A DNA stretch of 64,000 nucleotides from Clostridium cylindrosporum DSM 605 (GCF_001047375.1 NZ_LFVU01000028.1:434001-498000); one strand, 5' to 3'. Positions 34,770 to 45,987 are shown, counted from the first letter of the stretch. Translations and numbers: made by a program. Notes: generated from the sequence alone by a model not told the origin.

Positions 34770-35951
34770 TTAATTTCCTCTTTTTTCAAATGCTACTAAT
34801 ATTCTATTTAATGCCTCTTCAAGTGTTTTTCTAGAACAAGCTACATTAATTCTAGCAAAACCTTCTCCCTCTGAACCAAATGATACTCCGCTATTAAATC
34901 CAACCTTAGCTTCATTTATTAGGAAGTTATCTAAATCCTTTGATAGTGGGAAAATTCTTGTAAAATCAAGCCACATTAAATATGTTCCCTGTGGTCTTAC
35001 TACCTTAACATTTGGCATTTTTTCCTTAAAGAAGTTAATAACATATGTCATGTTATCAGTAACATAGTTAAGCATAGAATCCAGCCATTCTTCACCATAT
35101 TTATAAGCTGCCATTGCTCCTGGGAAGTTTAAAGCATTTACCCCTGGCATACTAATTCTATTAATCCATGATGACAATCCTTTTCTAAGGCTTTCCTTCG
35201 GTGATATAATCATTGAGAAATATAATGATGGAACATTAAAGCTTTTGCTAGGAGAAAATGCTGCTATAATATTATCATATCTATCTCTAAAATGAAGAAT
35301 AGATGTAAAGTGATTTCCGTAGAATATAACATCTGAATGTATTTCATCTGAGAAAATTATTACATTATGCTTCTTACATATATCTACAAGTAGACCTAAC
35401 TCTTCCCACATCCATACTCTTCCTACAGGATTATGAGGGTTACTTAATACTACCATTTTAACATCGTTTTCTATTATTTGCTTTTCAAAGCTAATAAAGT
35501 CTATACAATAAACTCCACCTTTATTTACAAGTGAATTGTTAATAAGCTTTCTATTATTTGCTTTTATAACCTGTGCAAATGGATGGTACACAGGAGTTTG
35601 TATCATTACAGCATCACCTTCATTAGTATTGCTTAATAAGCTTAATGCTATAGCTGGAACAACTCCAGTAGTGTTTAAAATCTCACTAGGAAATATATCT
35701 AAATGATGTCTTTTCTTCATAAAGTCTACAAATGGCAAATAGTCATTTTCCCCTATATAAGTATAACCTAGTACTCCATGTTCAATCTTTTCCTTAAGTG
35801 TTTCTATAACCATTGATGGGGCCTTAAAGTCCATATCTGCAACCCAAAGTGGAAGAACATCTTGTCCAAATACTTCTTTTCTTCTATCCCACTTAGAACA
35901 GTTTGTCCCCATTCTGTTGATAACTTCATTAAAGTCTTTATTTTTTTCCAC
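34770..35951 (-). CDS. MalY/PatB-family PLP aminotransferase (cystathionine beta-lyase-like)
   Basis: 393 aa, class I/II fold. The PLP lysine is Lys236 in SPSKSFNVPSL; SDEIHSDV and SNPHNPVGRVW are the cofactor and substrate marks. WVADMDFKAP near residues 36-45 is typical of MalY/PatB, which cleave cystathionine or cysteine conjugates. It is monocistronic, between the ilvN terminator and the radical SAM gene. The exact C-S lyase or aminotransferase role is open. Confidence 0.87.
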   Translation of the reverse strand: MEKNKDFNEVINRMGTNCSKWDRRKEVFGQDVLPLWVADMDFKAPSMVIETLKEKIEHGVLGYTYIGENDYLPFVDFMKKRHHLDIFPSEILNTTGVVPAIALSLLSNTNEGDAVMIQTPVYHPFAQVIKANNRKLINNSLVNKGGVYCIDFISFEKQIIENDVKMVVLSNPHNPVGRVWMWEELGLLVDICKKHNVIIFSDEIHSDVIFYGNHFTSILHFRDRYDNIIAAFSPSKSFNVPSLYFSMIISPKESLRKGLSSWINRISMPGVNALNFPGAMAAYKYGEEWLDSMLNYVTDNMTYVINFFKEKMPNVKVVRPQGTYLMWLDFTRIFPLSKDLDNFLINEAKVGFNSGVSFGSEGEGFARINVACSRKTLEEALNRILVAFEKRGN

Positions 35952-36076
35952 AGTGATACCTCCTAGTACCTACTTAAACAATTGTTAAAGTGGTACTTTA
36001 ATATATTTTGTTATTATTATAACATATTACTGTTTAGTAAAAAAGGAGTTAAAATGTCCCATATAATAACTTAAAA

Positions 36077-36115
36077 GGTAGTATACATAATCGCTTTAAC
36101 TATTAGTATACTACC
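36077..36115 (-). terminator. Terminator of the ilv/leu operon
   Basis: Minus strand: GGTAGTATAC pairs exactly with GTATACTACC, followed by TTTTAAG, just after ilvN. Confidence 0.85.
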
Positions 36116-36124
36116 CTAATTTTA

Positions 36125-36622
36125 TTATTTTCCTCCTAGGGCACTCCCTCCACGCTCTAGCGCAGTTACCCCAGTTCTTACTATTTCTTTTATTCCAAAT
36201 GGTCTCATTATCTCTATAAATGCTGAAATCTTTTCCCAGTCTCCTGTTACCTCTACAGTCATGCTTTTCTTATCTATATCTATAATGTTTCCTCTAAATA
36301 TATTTACATTTTCTATAATAGAGGATCTTGTTTCATTAGTTGCATTAACTTTAAGTAGAGTAAGCTCCCTTAAAACACATTTACTTGTATCCATGTCAAT
36401 TATTTTTATAACGTCAATCAGCTTATTTAGCTGCTTGGTTATTTGTTCTATTATATATTCATCTCCCTGAAGAGCTATTGTCATTCTTGATATTTTAGGG
36501 TCTTCAGTAGTTCCAACGGTTAAACTATCTATGTTATAACCTCTTCTACTAAAAAGCCCTGCTACCTTACTTAAAACCCCTGAATGATTTTCAACTAATA
36601 CTGATAATATATGCCTTTTCAT
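36125..36622 (-). CDS. ilvN: Acetolactate synthase small (regulatory) subunit
   Basis: 165 aa. An N-terminal ACT domain (HILSVLVENHSGVLSKVAGLFSRRGYN, residues 3-29, shown here as NHSGVLSKVAGLF) binds valine for feedback inhibition, followed by the ALS-small C-terminal domain. It is last in the seven-gene operon, 11 bp after ilvB, and activates the large subunit. Confidence 0.95.
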   Translation of the reverse strand: MKRHILSVLVENHSGVLSKVAGLFSRRGYNIDSLTVGTTEDPKISRMTIALQGDEYIIEQITKQLNKLIDVIKIIDMDTSKCVLRELTLLKVNATNETRSSIIENVNIFRGNIIDIDKKSMTVEVTGDWEKISAFIEIMRPFGIKEIVRTGVTALERGGSALGGK

Positions 36623-36633
36623 GATTTTCCCCC

Positions 36634-38256
36634 CTAAAGAGTTGCTTCTGATGGATCAACTATAAATTCTAAAAGATATGGTCCTTCATATTCTAATGCC
36701 TCTTTTAAAGCTGACTCAACATCTGAATTTTCACATACTCTTTTACACTTTATACCATAGGCTTCACTAAGCTTAATAAAATCTGGACTCTTTGCAAACA
36801 ATGTTCCAAATGGATTTTTGTACATGTTGTTTTGCATTTCACGAACCATTCCTAGCCCATCATTATTAAGTAGTACTAGTTTTAAGTTAAGGTTATGCTC
36901 CATAATTGTGCCTAGTTCAAACATACTCATTTGGAAACCACCATCACCCATAACAGCTAATATTTGTGTGTCTTTATCTGCACCAAATCTAGCTCCTACA
37001 GCTGTTGGAAGTGAATATCCCATTGTTCCAAGTCCCCCACTTGTTAAGAACCTTCTTTTTCCTCTTATCTCAAAGTTAAGTGCTGACCATATTTGGTTTT
37101 GCCCAACATCTGTTATAAGTATAGCATCATCTGAGGCTACATCTGATAGCTTTTTAATAACATGTTTTGCATTTACAAATTCATCACTAAGCTTTGATGA
37201 AAGTGATAAGCTTCTTTTTTCAAGTGTTAGTGAATTAATCCATGAGTCTGTGTTAAGTTCATCAATTTGTTCTAAAATTTCACTTAATATATTTTTACAA
37301 TCTCCAACTACTGGAATAGAGCTTCTAATATTCTTTCCTATTTCAGCAGGGTCTATATCAATGTGAATTATTGTAGCATTATCCTCTATTCCAGAACACT
37401 TAGACATTGAACGGTCTGCTATTCTGGTACCTACAAATAGTATTAAATCAGCCTCATTAATGGCTTTATTTGCAACTTCTTTTCCATGTGACCCTATTTG
37501 ACCTATTACATAAGGGCTATTTTCAAATACACTATCTTTACCCATCATTGTGTAAACCACAGGTATTTTTGCCTTTTGTGACAGTAGGTTTGCTTCTTCC
37601 TTGGCATCGGAAAGTTTTACCCCTCCACCTATGCAAAGAATAGGCTTTTTACTAACTTTTAATTTATCTATTACTTTTTTTATTTGACCCTTGTGTCCTT
37701 TGTAAGTTGGTTTATATCCTCTTATATCTACCTTAATAGATTCGTAGTCAAATTCACCAATTTCATCGTTTTGTATATCTAGTGGTACATCTATAAGAAC
37801 TGGACCTGGTCTTCCAGATCCAGCTATATGAAATGCTTCTTTAATTATCTTAGGAAGAGTTTTTCCATCTTTAACAAGATATGAATACTTAGTAAAGCAT
37901 TCTGTAGATCCTATTATATCAGCCTCTTGAAAAACATCCTTCCCTACATTAGATAACTTTACCTGTCCAGTTATAACCACAAGGGGAATTGAGTCCATAT
38001 ATGCTGTTGCAATAGATGTAATTATATTAGTTGCACCAGGGCCTGAAGTTGCAAAGCAGACTGCTGCTTTACCTGTAGCTCTTGCATAGCCATTTGCACT
38101 ATGACCTACAGCTTGTTCATGTCTTGATAGTATATGAGTTATATTAGAAGTTCTAAGGACTTCATATATAGGTATAACAGTTGCCCCTGGATAACCAAAG
38201 ACTAGTTTTGTCCCTTCTGCTTCTAAACATCTTACTATAGCTTCTGCAGCCTTCAT
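36634..38256 (-). CDS. ilvB: Acetolactate synthase large (catalytic) subunit
   Basis: 540 aa, full length. A thiamine-diphosphate enzyme that joins two pyruvates (to acetolactate) or pyruvate with 2-ketobutyrate (to acetohydroxybutyrate). The catalytic Glu is in ILSRHEQAVGH, and the cofactor motif starts GDGGFQMSM and ends NND. With ilvN it feeds both valine/leucine and isoleucine routes. It is sixth in the operon. Confidence 0.96.
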   Translation of the reverse strand: MKAAEAIVRCLEAEGTKLVFGYPGATVIPIYEVLRTSNITHILSRHEQAVGHSANGYARATGKAAVCFATSGPGATNIITSIATAYMDSIPLVVITGQVKLSNVGKDVFQEADIIGSTECFTKYSYLVKDGKTLPKIIKEAFHIAGSGRPGPVLIDVPLDIQNDEIGEFDYESIKVDIRGYKPTYKGHKGQIKKVIDKLKVSKKPILCIGGGVKLSDAKEEANLLSQKAKIPVVYTMMGKDSVFENSPYVIGQIGSHGKEVANKAINEADLILFVGTRIADRSMSKCSGIEDNATIIHIDIDPAEIGKNIRSSIPVVGDCKNILSEILEQIDELNTDSWINSLTLEKRSLSLSSKLSDEFVNAKHVIKKLSDVASDDAILITDVGQNQIWSALNFEIRGKRRFLTSGGLGTMGYSLPTAVGARFGADKDTQILAVMGDGGFQMSMFELGTIMEHNLNLKLVLLNNDGLGMVREMQNNMYKNPFGTLFAKSPDFIKLSEAYGIKCKRVCENSDVESALKEALEYEGPYLLEFIVDPSEATL

Positions 38257-38283
38257 AATTAATTCCCCCTTTAGTTAATTTAA

Positions 38284-39363
38284 CTAGATTTCGCTAGCAA
38301 TTAAATCTCCTATTTTTTCACAGCCAACCTTAGTCATACCTTCTTGCATAATATCAGCTGTTCTATAACCTTTATCAAGTACCTTTGAAATTGCACTTTC
38401 AATCTCATCTGCAGCATCATCCATGTCGAAGCTATAACGAAGCATCATAGCAGCACTCATTATAGTTCCAATTGGGTTCGCTATATCTTGGCCTGCAATG
38501 TCAGGTGCTGAACCATGGATTGGTTCATATAGTCCTATTTTACCATCTCCAAGTGATGCTGATGGAAGGTTTCCAAGTGAACCTGTAAGCATTGATGCCT
38601 CATCACTTATTATATCACCAAATGTGTTTTCAGTAACCATAACATCAAATTGTTTTGGCCATCTTATTAGCTGCATTGCAACATTATCAACATACATTTG
38701 GTTAAGTTCTACATCAGTGTATTCCTCTGCTATCTTATAAACAACTTCCTTCCATAGTCTTGATGACTCTAGAACGTTTGACTTATCTACAAGAGTTAAT
38801 TTCTTATTTCTTTTTCTTGCTATATCAAATGATACTCTAGCTATTCTTTCAATTTCACTTGTTTGGTATACCATTGTATCCCAAGCTTTTTCTTCACCAT
38901 TTTCAAGTGTAACTCTTTTCTTTTCTCCAAAGTAAAGTCCACCGATTAGCTCTCTAACTATCATTATATCAAGTCCATCACCTAAAACTTCAGGCTTAAG
39001 ATTTGATGCTGACTTAAGTTGTGGGAAAAGAACCGCAGGTCTTAGGTTAGCAAAAACTCCAAGTTCCTTTCTTATTCCAAGTAGTCCAGCCTCTGGTCTT
39101 TGATTTCCTGGTAGGTTATCCCACTTTGGTCCACCAACAGCCCCTAGTAGTACTGCATCACTTTCTAAACATGCATCTACTGTTTCCTTTGGTAATGGTG
39201 TTCCTGTAGCATCGATTGCTGCACCACCCATTAGAACTTCTTTATATTCAAAGTTAGTGTCGTATTTCTTTCCAATTGCGTTTAAAACTTTTATAGCTTG
39301 GTTTACTATTTCAGGACCGATTCCGTCTCCTGGCATAACAGCTATCTTTATATTTCTTGCCAT
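38284..39363 (-). CDS. leuB: 3-isopropylmalate dehydrogenase
   Basis: 359 aa, full length. It oxidises 3-isopropylmalate in leucine synthesis; many LeuB enzymes also take 3-methylmalate in the citramalate route to isoleucine. The family motif [20 protein letters not shown] and substrate loop [21 protein letters not shown] (partly cited) are intact. It overlaps leuD by one base. Confidence 0.96.
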   Translation of the reverse strand: MARNIKIAVMPGDGIGPEIVNQAIKVLNAIGKKYDTNFEYKEVLMGGAAIDATGTPLPKETVDACLESDAVLLGAVGGPKWDNLPGNQRPEAGLLGIRKELGVFANLRPAVLFPQLKSASNLKPEVLGDGLDIMIVRELIGGLYFGEKKRVTLENGEEKAWDTMVYQTSEIERIARVSFDIARKRNKKLTLVDKSNVLESSRLWKEVVYKIAEEYTDVELNQMYVDNVAMQLIRWPKQFDVMVTENTFGDIISDEASMLTGSLGNLPSASLGDGKIGLYEPIHGSAPDIAGQDIANPIGTIMSAAMMLRYSFDMDDAADEIESAISKVLDKGYRTADIMQEGMTKVGCEKIGDLIASEI

Positions 39364-39854
39364 TACTTATTCTCTCCCTTTTTTATATAATTTATAAGTC
39401 CGTCTGCTGAAATTATTTCCTGCATGAATTCTGGGAATGGTGCAGCTTGATAGCTTTTTCCCTTTGTTATATTTTTAATCTCACCTGTTGAGAAATTTAT
39501 TTCTACTTCATTACCATCTTCAATATCCTTAGCTGCCTCAGGACACTCCATTATTGGAAGTCCTATGTTAATTGAGTTTCTATAGAATATTCTAGCAAAT
39601 GTTTCTGCAATTACACATTGAGTTCCAGCAACCTTAATAGCGATTGGAGCATGTTCTCTTGAAGAACCACATCCAAAATTCTTTCCTGCTACCATTATCT
39701 TTGATGTTTTAACCCTTTCAGGGTAAGTTGCATCAAGGTCTTCCATACAGTGACTAGCAAGTTCTACAGGATCTGATGTATTAAGGTATCTTGCAGGTAT
39801 TATAACGTCTGTATCTACATTGTCTCCATATTTTATAACTGTTCCCTTAACCAT
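39363..39854 (-). CDS. leuD: 3-isopropylmalate dehydratase small subunit
   Basis: 163 aa, the short type that pairs with a 420-residue LeuC. The swivel-domain motif [18 protein letters not shown] is present. The gene is adjoined to leuC (next base) and overlaps leuB, so all three are tightly coupled. Confidence 0.96.
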   Translation of the reverse strand: MVKGTVIKYGDNVDTDVIIPARYLNTSDPVELASHCMEDLDATYPERVKTSKIMVAGKNFGCGSSREHAPIAIKVAGTQCVIAETFARIFYRNSINIGLPIMECPEAAKDIEDGNEVEINFSTGEIKNITKGKSYQAAPFPEFMQEIISADGLINYIKKGENK

Positions 39855-41117
39855 TTACATTACCTCCTCTGGTGAAGATATTTTTCCTGTTACTGCTGAT
39901 GCCGCTGCAACAGCTGGGCTTGCTAGATATACTTCACTTTCTACATGACCCATTCTTCCTACAAAGTTTCTGTTTGTAGTAGCAACTGCTCTTTCTCCTG
40001 CAGCTAGAATTCCCATATGTCCTCCAAGACATGGACCACATGTAGGTGTACTTACTGCAGCACCTGCTTCAACTAGGGCTTCTAGTAGACCTTCTTTTAG
40101 TGCTTGTAGCCAAATCTTTTGAGTAGCTGGGAACACGATAAGTCTTACTCTTTTGTGTACCTTTTTACCCTTTAGAATTTCAGCTGCAACCCTAAGGTCC
40201 TCAATTCTACCATTTGTACATGAACCTATAACAACTTGATCTATTTCAACTTCCCCAACATTATCAATTGTTCTTGTATTGTCTGGTAGATGTGGGAATG
40301 CTACTGTTGGTCTTATTTCTGATAAATCTATTTCAAAAACTTCAGAATATTCAGCATCTTCATCTGCACTATACACTGTATATTCCTTAGTTGAGTGTTC
40401 TTTTATATATTCAATAGTCTTTTCGTCTACTTCGAAAATTCCATTTTTAGCTCCAGCTTCTATAGCCATATTAGCCATAGCAAATCTGTCGTCCATTGAT
40501 AGGTTCTTAAGTCCTTCACCTGTATATTCCATTGACTTATATAGTGCTCCATCAACACCTATCATACCAATTATGTGTAGTATAACGTCTTTACCTGATA
40601 CCCACTTTTGTGGCTTTCCAGTAAGTACGAATTTAATAGCTTCAGGAACCTTAAACCAAGCTTCTCCTGTTGCCATACCTGCTGCCATATCTGTACTTCC
40701 TATTCCTGTTGAAAATGCACCTAGTGCTCCATAAGTACAAGTATGTGAATCAGCTCCTATAACAGTATCCCCTGCAACTACTAGTCCCTTTTCTGGAAGT
40801 AGTGCATGTTCAATTCCCATTTCTCCGATTTCAAAGAAGTTTTCTATTTCTTTTTCATTAGCAAATTCTCTAATGAATTTAACCTGTTCTGCTGATTTTA
40901 TATCCTTATTAGGTGTAAAGTGATCAGGTACTATAGCTATTTTACTCTTATGGAATACCTCATCCTTTCCAACCTTATTAAATTCTTTTATTGCAACTGG
41001 TGTAGTTATATCATTTCCTAGCACTAAATCAAGTTTAGCTTTTATAAGTTGACCTGCCTTAACTTCCTTAAGCCCAGCATGAGCTGCTAGTATTTTTTGT
41101 GTCATCGTCATTCCCAT
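39855..41117 (-). CDS. leuC: 3-isopropylmalate dehydratase large subunit
   Basis: 420 aa, the HacA/archaeal-like length class. The aconitase-type 4Fe-4S cysteines are in VIGSCTNGR and [13 protein letters not shown]; the substrate site is in [10 protein letters not shown]. With LeuD it isomerises isopropylmalate and probably citramalate. It lies directly after cimA. Confidence 0.96.
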   Translation of the reverse strand: MGMTMTQKILAAHAGLKEVKAGQLIKAKLDLVLGNDITTPVAIKEFNKVGKDEVFHKSKIAIVPDHFTPNKDIKSAEQVKFIREFANEKEIENFFEIGEMGIEHALLPEKGLVVAGDTVIGADSHTCTYGALGAFSTGIGSTDMAAGMATGEAWFKVPEAIKFVLTGKPQKWVSGKDVILHIIGMIGVDGALYKSMEYTGEGLKNLSMDDRFAMANMAIEAGAKNGIFEVDEKTIEYIKEHSTKEYTVYSADEDAEYSEVFEIDLSEIRPTVAFPHLPDNTRTIDNVGEVEIDQVVIGSCTNGRIEDLRVAAEILKGKKVHKRVRLIVFPATQKIWLQALKEGLLEALVEAGAAVSTPTCGPCLGGHMGILAAGERAVATTNRNFVGRMGHVESEVYLASPAVAAASAVTGKISSPEEVM

Positions 41118-41140
41118 AGCCCAAATTCTCCTCTCTTAGT

Positions 41141-42715
41141 TTACTTTCTATCTATTTCTTTATAAAGAAAATAATCTATTGAATCTAGAAGCGCCTTCCA
41201 GCTAGCTTCAATTATATTTGTCGATACTCCAACCGTTCCCCAAGTAGCTTCTCCGTCAGATGTTTCAATATGAACTCTAACCTTTGCCCCTGTAGCCTTA
41301 TCAGGGTCCAGTACACGTACTTTATAATCAGTAAGTCTAATATCTTTCAACTCAGGATAAAATACTGTTAAAGCCTTTCTTAATGCCTTATCCATAGCAT
41401 TAACAGGCCCTGCGCCATCCGCTGCCGTTATCTCTTCTTTTCCATCTACTTCAAGTTTGATCATTGCATAGGCACTTTTGATTCCTGCTGCCTCTTCAAT
41501 AACTCTAAAATCAATAACCTTAAAAAACTCTTTAGTTTTTCCTAGATGTTTTCTAATTAAAAGTTCAAATGAACTTTCCGCACCTTCAAATTGATATCCT
41601 TCATACTCAAGTTTTTTAAGTATATCTACCATTTCCTGTGCTTCCTTTGAATCTTTTTTAATTTCTGGAATAATCTTTTGAATACTTGAGAGTATTGTGC
41701 TTTTTCCTGAGACCTCAGACATTAGGAATCTTCTTTCATTTCCTACAATTTCTGGGTTTATATGTTCAAATGAAATTGAGTTTTTGTTAACTCCATCTAT
41801 ATGCATTCCACCTTTGTGAGCAAACGCACTTGCACCTACATATGGGTAGGATTTTTCATGTGTCATATTAGCGATTTCTGCAACTGTCTTAGACACATTT
41901 GTAAGCTCACTTATGCTATTATTATCTAAGCATTTTTTTCCTAACTTTACTTCGAGATTTCCAATTATGGTTATAAGGTTTGCGTTTCCACATCTTTCCC
42001 CATATCCATTTATTGTTCCTTGGATTTGAACTGCTCCACATTTTGCTGCTACAACTGAGTTTGCTACTGCCATTCCTGTATCATTGTGGCAGTGAATGCC
42101 TATATTTACATTTACATTTTGTAAAACATCATTGATTATATTTTCAATTTCCCATGGCATTGTTCCGCCATTAGTATCACATAAAACCGCAAAGTCTGCC
42201 CCTGCCTTTGCAGCACTTTTTAAGCTTTCTATTGCATATTCTCTATTATTTTTATAGCCGTCAAAGAAGTGTTCAGCATCAAATATAACTTCTTTACCCA
42301 TAGACTTCATATACTTCACAGTATCTTCAATCATACTTAAATTCTCATCTAAAGTAGTTCTTATTATATCTGTAACATGAAGGTCCCAGCTTTTACCGAA
42401 TATTGCAACAGCGGGTGTATTAGCGAAGAGGAGGGATTTAATTCCCATATCCTCTTCAACCTTAACCCCTACTCTTCTAGTGCTTCCAAATGCAACAAGT
42501 TTTGACTTTATATCACATTTAGCAACTTCTTTAAAGAAATCTAAATCCTTTGGGTTAGACCCTGGATTACCTGCTTCTATATAGTCAACTCCGAAGCTGT
42601 CTAACTTCTTTACAATCTTGAGCTTATCCTCAAGGGTATAGGATATACCCTCACCTTGAGAACCATCTCTTAGGGTTGTGTCGTATATAAAAATCTCTTT
42701 TACATCCCTAGTCAA
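41141..42715 (-). CDS. cimA: (R)-citramalate synthase
   Basis: 524 aa. The start IYDTTLRDGSQGEGISYTLE, GNPGSNPKD and the C-terminal LeuA allosteric domain (LDPDKATGAKVRVHIETSDG) match the TIGR00977 citramalate synthase group rather than LeuA or NifV. It condenses pyruvate and acetyl-CoA to citramalate, opening the threonine-independent route to isoleucine. Its place directly before leuCDB, where leuA is commonly found, is notable. Confidence 0.9.
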   Translation of the reverse strand: MTRDVKEIFIYDTTLRDGSQGEGISYTLEDKLKIVKKLDSFGVDYIEAGNPGSNPKDLDFFKEVAKCDIKSKLVAFGSTRRVGVKVEEDMGIKSLLFANTPAVAIFGKSWDLHVTDIIRTTLDENLSMIEDTVKYMKSMGKEVIFDAEHFFDGYKNNREYAIESLKSAAKAGADFAVLCDTNGGTMPWEIENIINDVLQNVNVNIGIHCHNDTGMAVANSVVAAKCGAVQIQGTINGYGERCGNANLITIIGNLEVKLGKKCLDNNSISELTNVSKTVAEIANMTHEKSYPYVGASAFAHKGGMHIDGVNKNSISFEHINPEIVGNERRFLMSEVSGKSTILSSIQKIIPEIKKDSKEAQEMVDILKKLEYEGYQFEGAESSFELLIRKHLGKTKEFFKVIDFRVIEEAAGIKSAYAMIKLEVDGKEEITAADGAGPVNAMDKALRKALTVFYPELKDIRLTDYKVRVLDPDKATGAKVRVHIETSDGEATWGTVGVSTNIIEASWKALLDSIDYFLYKEIDRK

Positions 42716-42762
42716 GATTCATCAACTCCTTACATTTGAAAGGTTAAGAGAAGTCTAAAAGA

Positions 42763-43767
<1,005 letters not shown>

Positions 43768-43907
43768 CTAAAAATTTATTTTATTTTTATTTAATTGTCT
43801 TTTAATAATTTATAATCAAGCCTAGATTAACTAGAGCTTATTAGTAATATAGTGAATAATAATTTATATTTCTAGTTTATATTACGGGTTTTCACCTAAT
43901 TTTGAAA

Positions 43908-44121
43908 ATAAAAAAATAGACCCTTCACCATGGGGCGAAAAGTCTATCGCGGTACCACCCAAATTTATTTCTCAACACTTTAACGACAACGCCGGATAAG
44001 ACCTAATTTTAATTTCAGTCCTCAGCTCCAGGGTTAGTTTCAACATAATCATCCTAAGGGTTCTCAGCCTAAGACCCTCTCTCTGTAAAGTTGTTTTTAT
44101 GTTTACTTATCCCTTTCATAG
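43908..44121 (-). promoter_or_regulatory. T-box leader 2 (promoter-distal, nearest ilvC), predicted Leu specifier
   Basis: Minus-strand transcript has a stem I with AGTA opposite GAA, then CTA at 44037-44035 followed by A; the T-box TGGTACCGCG at 43957-43948; and a terminator (GTCTAT... with AGACCC/TATTTTTTT) ending near 43908. An uncharged tRNA that pairs with CUA (leucine) should prevent termination. Confidence 0.9.
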
Positions 44122-44221
44122 CTTTTAATATCTATGAAGTTTTATCTATATAATACTTTAAGTAATTTTTCTTAATTTATTTAGTGTACCTTTTACTTAA
44201 TTTAAATTAAAAATTAATATA

Positions 44222-44453
44222 AAAAAATAGACCCCTCCATGTTGACATATATGCCAGATCATGGGGCGAGAAGTCTATCGCGGTACCACCCAAATTTATT
44301 TCTTAATGCTAATAACGGCAACGCCGGATAAAGCTTACTTATTTTCAGCCTTCAACTCCAGGGTGATTTTTCAACATATATGGTTTATGGGCTTGCAGCC
44401 TAAGACCCACTCTCTGTAAAACACATTTGTATGTTTACTCTTCCCTTTCACAG
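44222..44453 (-). promoter_or_regulatory. T-box leader 1 (promoter-proximal), predicted Ile specifier
   Basis: It shares the layout of the other leader: AGTA motif, GAA, then ATC at 44367-44365 followed by A; T-box TGGTACCGCG at 44288-44279; terminator with TATTTTTTT near 44222. An uncharged isoleucine tRNA should permit read-through. The codon lies one base further from GAA than in the other copy, so the assignment is a little less certain. Confidence 0.88.
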
Positions 44454-44557
44454 TTTTTCATATATTTTATTCTTTTGCAATATATATAAAATGTATTAAT
44501 TTCTAATTGATTACTTATCATTCCATTATATACAAAAATCATATATTATTGTAAGTT

Positions 44558-44586
44558 AATATACTATATACAACTTAGCTTGTCAA
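44558..44586 (-). promoter_or_regulatory. Sigma-A promoter of the ilv/leu operon
   Basis: Minus strand: TTGACA (44586-44581), 17 bases, TATATT (44563-44558), ~100 bases before the first T-box stem. A second possible -10, TATAAT, lies at 44530-44525. Confidence 0.72.
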
Positions 44587-44664
44587 TACAAATTCTAAAA
44601 ATTTTAAATTTTTAAACCCTTTTATAACTTAGTACATGATTTATTTGTTTGAATTTTATATTGA

Positions 44665-44704
44665 TTTTAATACCTCTTTTAAATTAAGTCAATAGGTATT
44701 AAAA
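44665..44704. repeat. Perfect 11-bp inverted repeat upstream of cwlD
   Basis: TTTTAATACCT (44665-44675) and AGGTATTAAAA (44694-44704) with 18 bases between. It lies between the divergent ilv/leu promoter and cwlD; an operator for either is possible. Confidence 0.5.
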
Positions 44705-44792
44705 CTTTTAAGTAATTTTTTAGTTAGTATATCTCATATATTTATATAAGTTTTATAAATAATTAACTTTATATTTAAAAGGAGTTGGTAGC

Positions 44793-45500
44793 TTGAAAAA
44801 GAAATTAGCAATTATAAATGCTATTATCGTTTCCTTAATTGTGGCATTGATTCTTATACTAGATATATCCTATCTTAACACATTTACTGATAAGCTATTT
44901 GGTTTAAGCGCAAAGGGAAGCAAAACAATTGTAATCGATGCAGGACATGGTGGTCGTGATGGTGGTGCTGTAGGTAAAGGAGGTACACTTGAAAAGGATA
45001 TTAACCTACTACTTGCTAAAAAGATTAAATCTTACATAGAGGAAAATGGTGACAACTGTATTATGATTCGTGAGGTTGATGAGGATTTATTTGGAGAAAT
45101 AGGAAGTGGTAAAAGTAAAAAACAACAAGACCTAAAAAAACGTAAGGATTTAATAAAAGAGTATAACGCTGATCTTTTTATAAGTATTCACCTTAATAGC
45201 TTCCCTAATTCTAAGGGAGCACAAGTTTTTTATCAAAAAGGTGATGAAAATGGACAAGTTTTAGCAAAGACACTTCAAGATGCACTTGTTAAGAACCTTG
45301 ACCCAAATAATAAGAGAATCGAAAAAGAATCTAACACATACTATTTACTGAAAAACAATGATATTCCATCAGTTATTGTTGAATGTGGATTCTTATCTAA
45401 TCCAAGTGAGGAAAACCTTCTTAAAGATGACTCCTACCAAAATAAAATTGCAACATCAGTATTTTATGGTATAGAAAGATACTTTGAGTTAAAAAAATAA
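44793..45500 (+). CDS. cwlD: N-acetylmuramoyl-L-alanine amidase CwlD (spore cortex)
   Basis: 235 aa with one N-terminal membrane/signal helix (about 5-24). Amidase_3 zinc and catalytic residues: His52 (IDAGHGGRDGG), Glu67 (TLEKDIN), His in ISIHLNSF and Glu in VIVECGFLSN. CwlD strips peptides so that muramic-delta-lactam can form in spore cortex, needed for germination. Position next to the rpsI end of the ribosomal cluster is the same as in Bacillus. TTG start behind AAAGGAG. A CATATATT at 44735-44742 resembles a sigma-E -10, weakly. Confidence 0.9.
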   Translation: MKKKLAIINAIIVSLIVALILILDISYLNTFTDKLFGLSAKGSKTIVIDAGHGGRDGGAVGKGGTLEKDINLLLAKKIKSYIEENGDNCIMIREVDEDLFGEIGSGKSKKQQDLKKRKDLIKEYNADLFISIHLNSFPNSKGAQVFYQKGDENGQVLAKTLQDALVKNLDPNNKRIEKESNTYYLLKNNDIPSVIVECGFLSNPSEENLLKDDSYQNKIATSVFYGIERYFELKK

Positions 45501-45586
45501 CATTCATTTATAAAAGACTTATAAAAAGGGTAATATTCTAAAATTGAGTGTAATAATATGTTAATTTATCTATGAAAGTGGAAAAT

Positions 45587-45620
45587 GAAAAGGTTTGTAC
45601 TTTTCCTATTTTTTCTTTTT
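45587..45620 (+). terminator. Probable cwlD terminator
   Basis: GAAAAG/CTTTTC around GTTTGTA, followed by CTATTTTTTCTTTTT, ~85 bp after the cwlD stop. Confidence 0.55.
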
Positions 45621-45960
45621 ATTAGTCTTTGTTAATATGATATCAATGTTTTCAAAGCACTTTACTTACTATCTTTTATTATTAGTAAATAGACATAATT
45701 CTTAAATCAGGTAAAGCCTTTACACCAGTGATTTAGAAGTAATTAATTAGAGCTTGCTACTACTAGGCTTTAATGGAAAAGTTATTTTTTAGACTTGGAC
45801 ATATGATTAGTTTTAAGATATAAAATAAATTCTTATTAGTCTCAATTAATAAGTTTAGGATTCTCAATCTTAAACTTATTAAGATTATAATTTTGATTTA
45901 ATTAGACTAACTATTTGAATCTAATATAGTATGCTTTTATATTAACTTAAAAAAGGACAT
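45621..45960. other. Gene-free structured interval between cwlD and rpsI
   Basis: No ORF with a ribosome site is seen in ~340 bases. Two hairpins stand out: 45702-45736 (TAAATCAGG-TAAAG/CTTTA-CACCAGTGATTTA) and 45848-45880, a 15-bp stem AATAAGTTTAGGATT/AATCTTAAACTTATT with one G-T pair and a 3-base loop. It may hold a small RNA or remnants. Confidence 0.35.
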
Positions 45961-45964
45961 AAAA

Positions 45965-45987
45965 ATACCCCTCTTTGTGAGGGGTAT
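45965..45987 (-). terminator. Terminator of the ribosomal super-operon (after rpsI)
   Basis: ATACCCCTC and GAGGGGTAT pair exactly around a 5-base loop; TTTTTATG follows on the minus strand, right after the rpsI stop. Confidence 0.9.

Noticed and set aside
36818-37366. 182-aa plus-strand ORF
   Set aside because: It is an antisense shadow of ilvB; no ribosome site or recognisable domain.
44586-44612. Possible CodY-like box (AATTCTAAAAATTTT) upstream of the ilv/leu promoter
   Set aside because: It lacks two bases of the AATTTTCnGAAAATT consensus, and the surrounding DNA is nearly all A and T.
45775-45825. Short ORF of 16 codons from an ATG in the cwlD-rpsI gap
   Set aside because: No ribosome site and too short to support.
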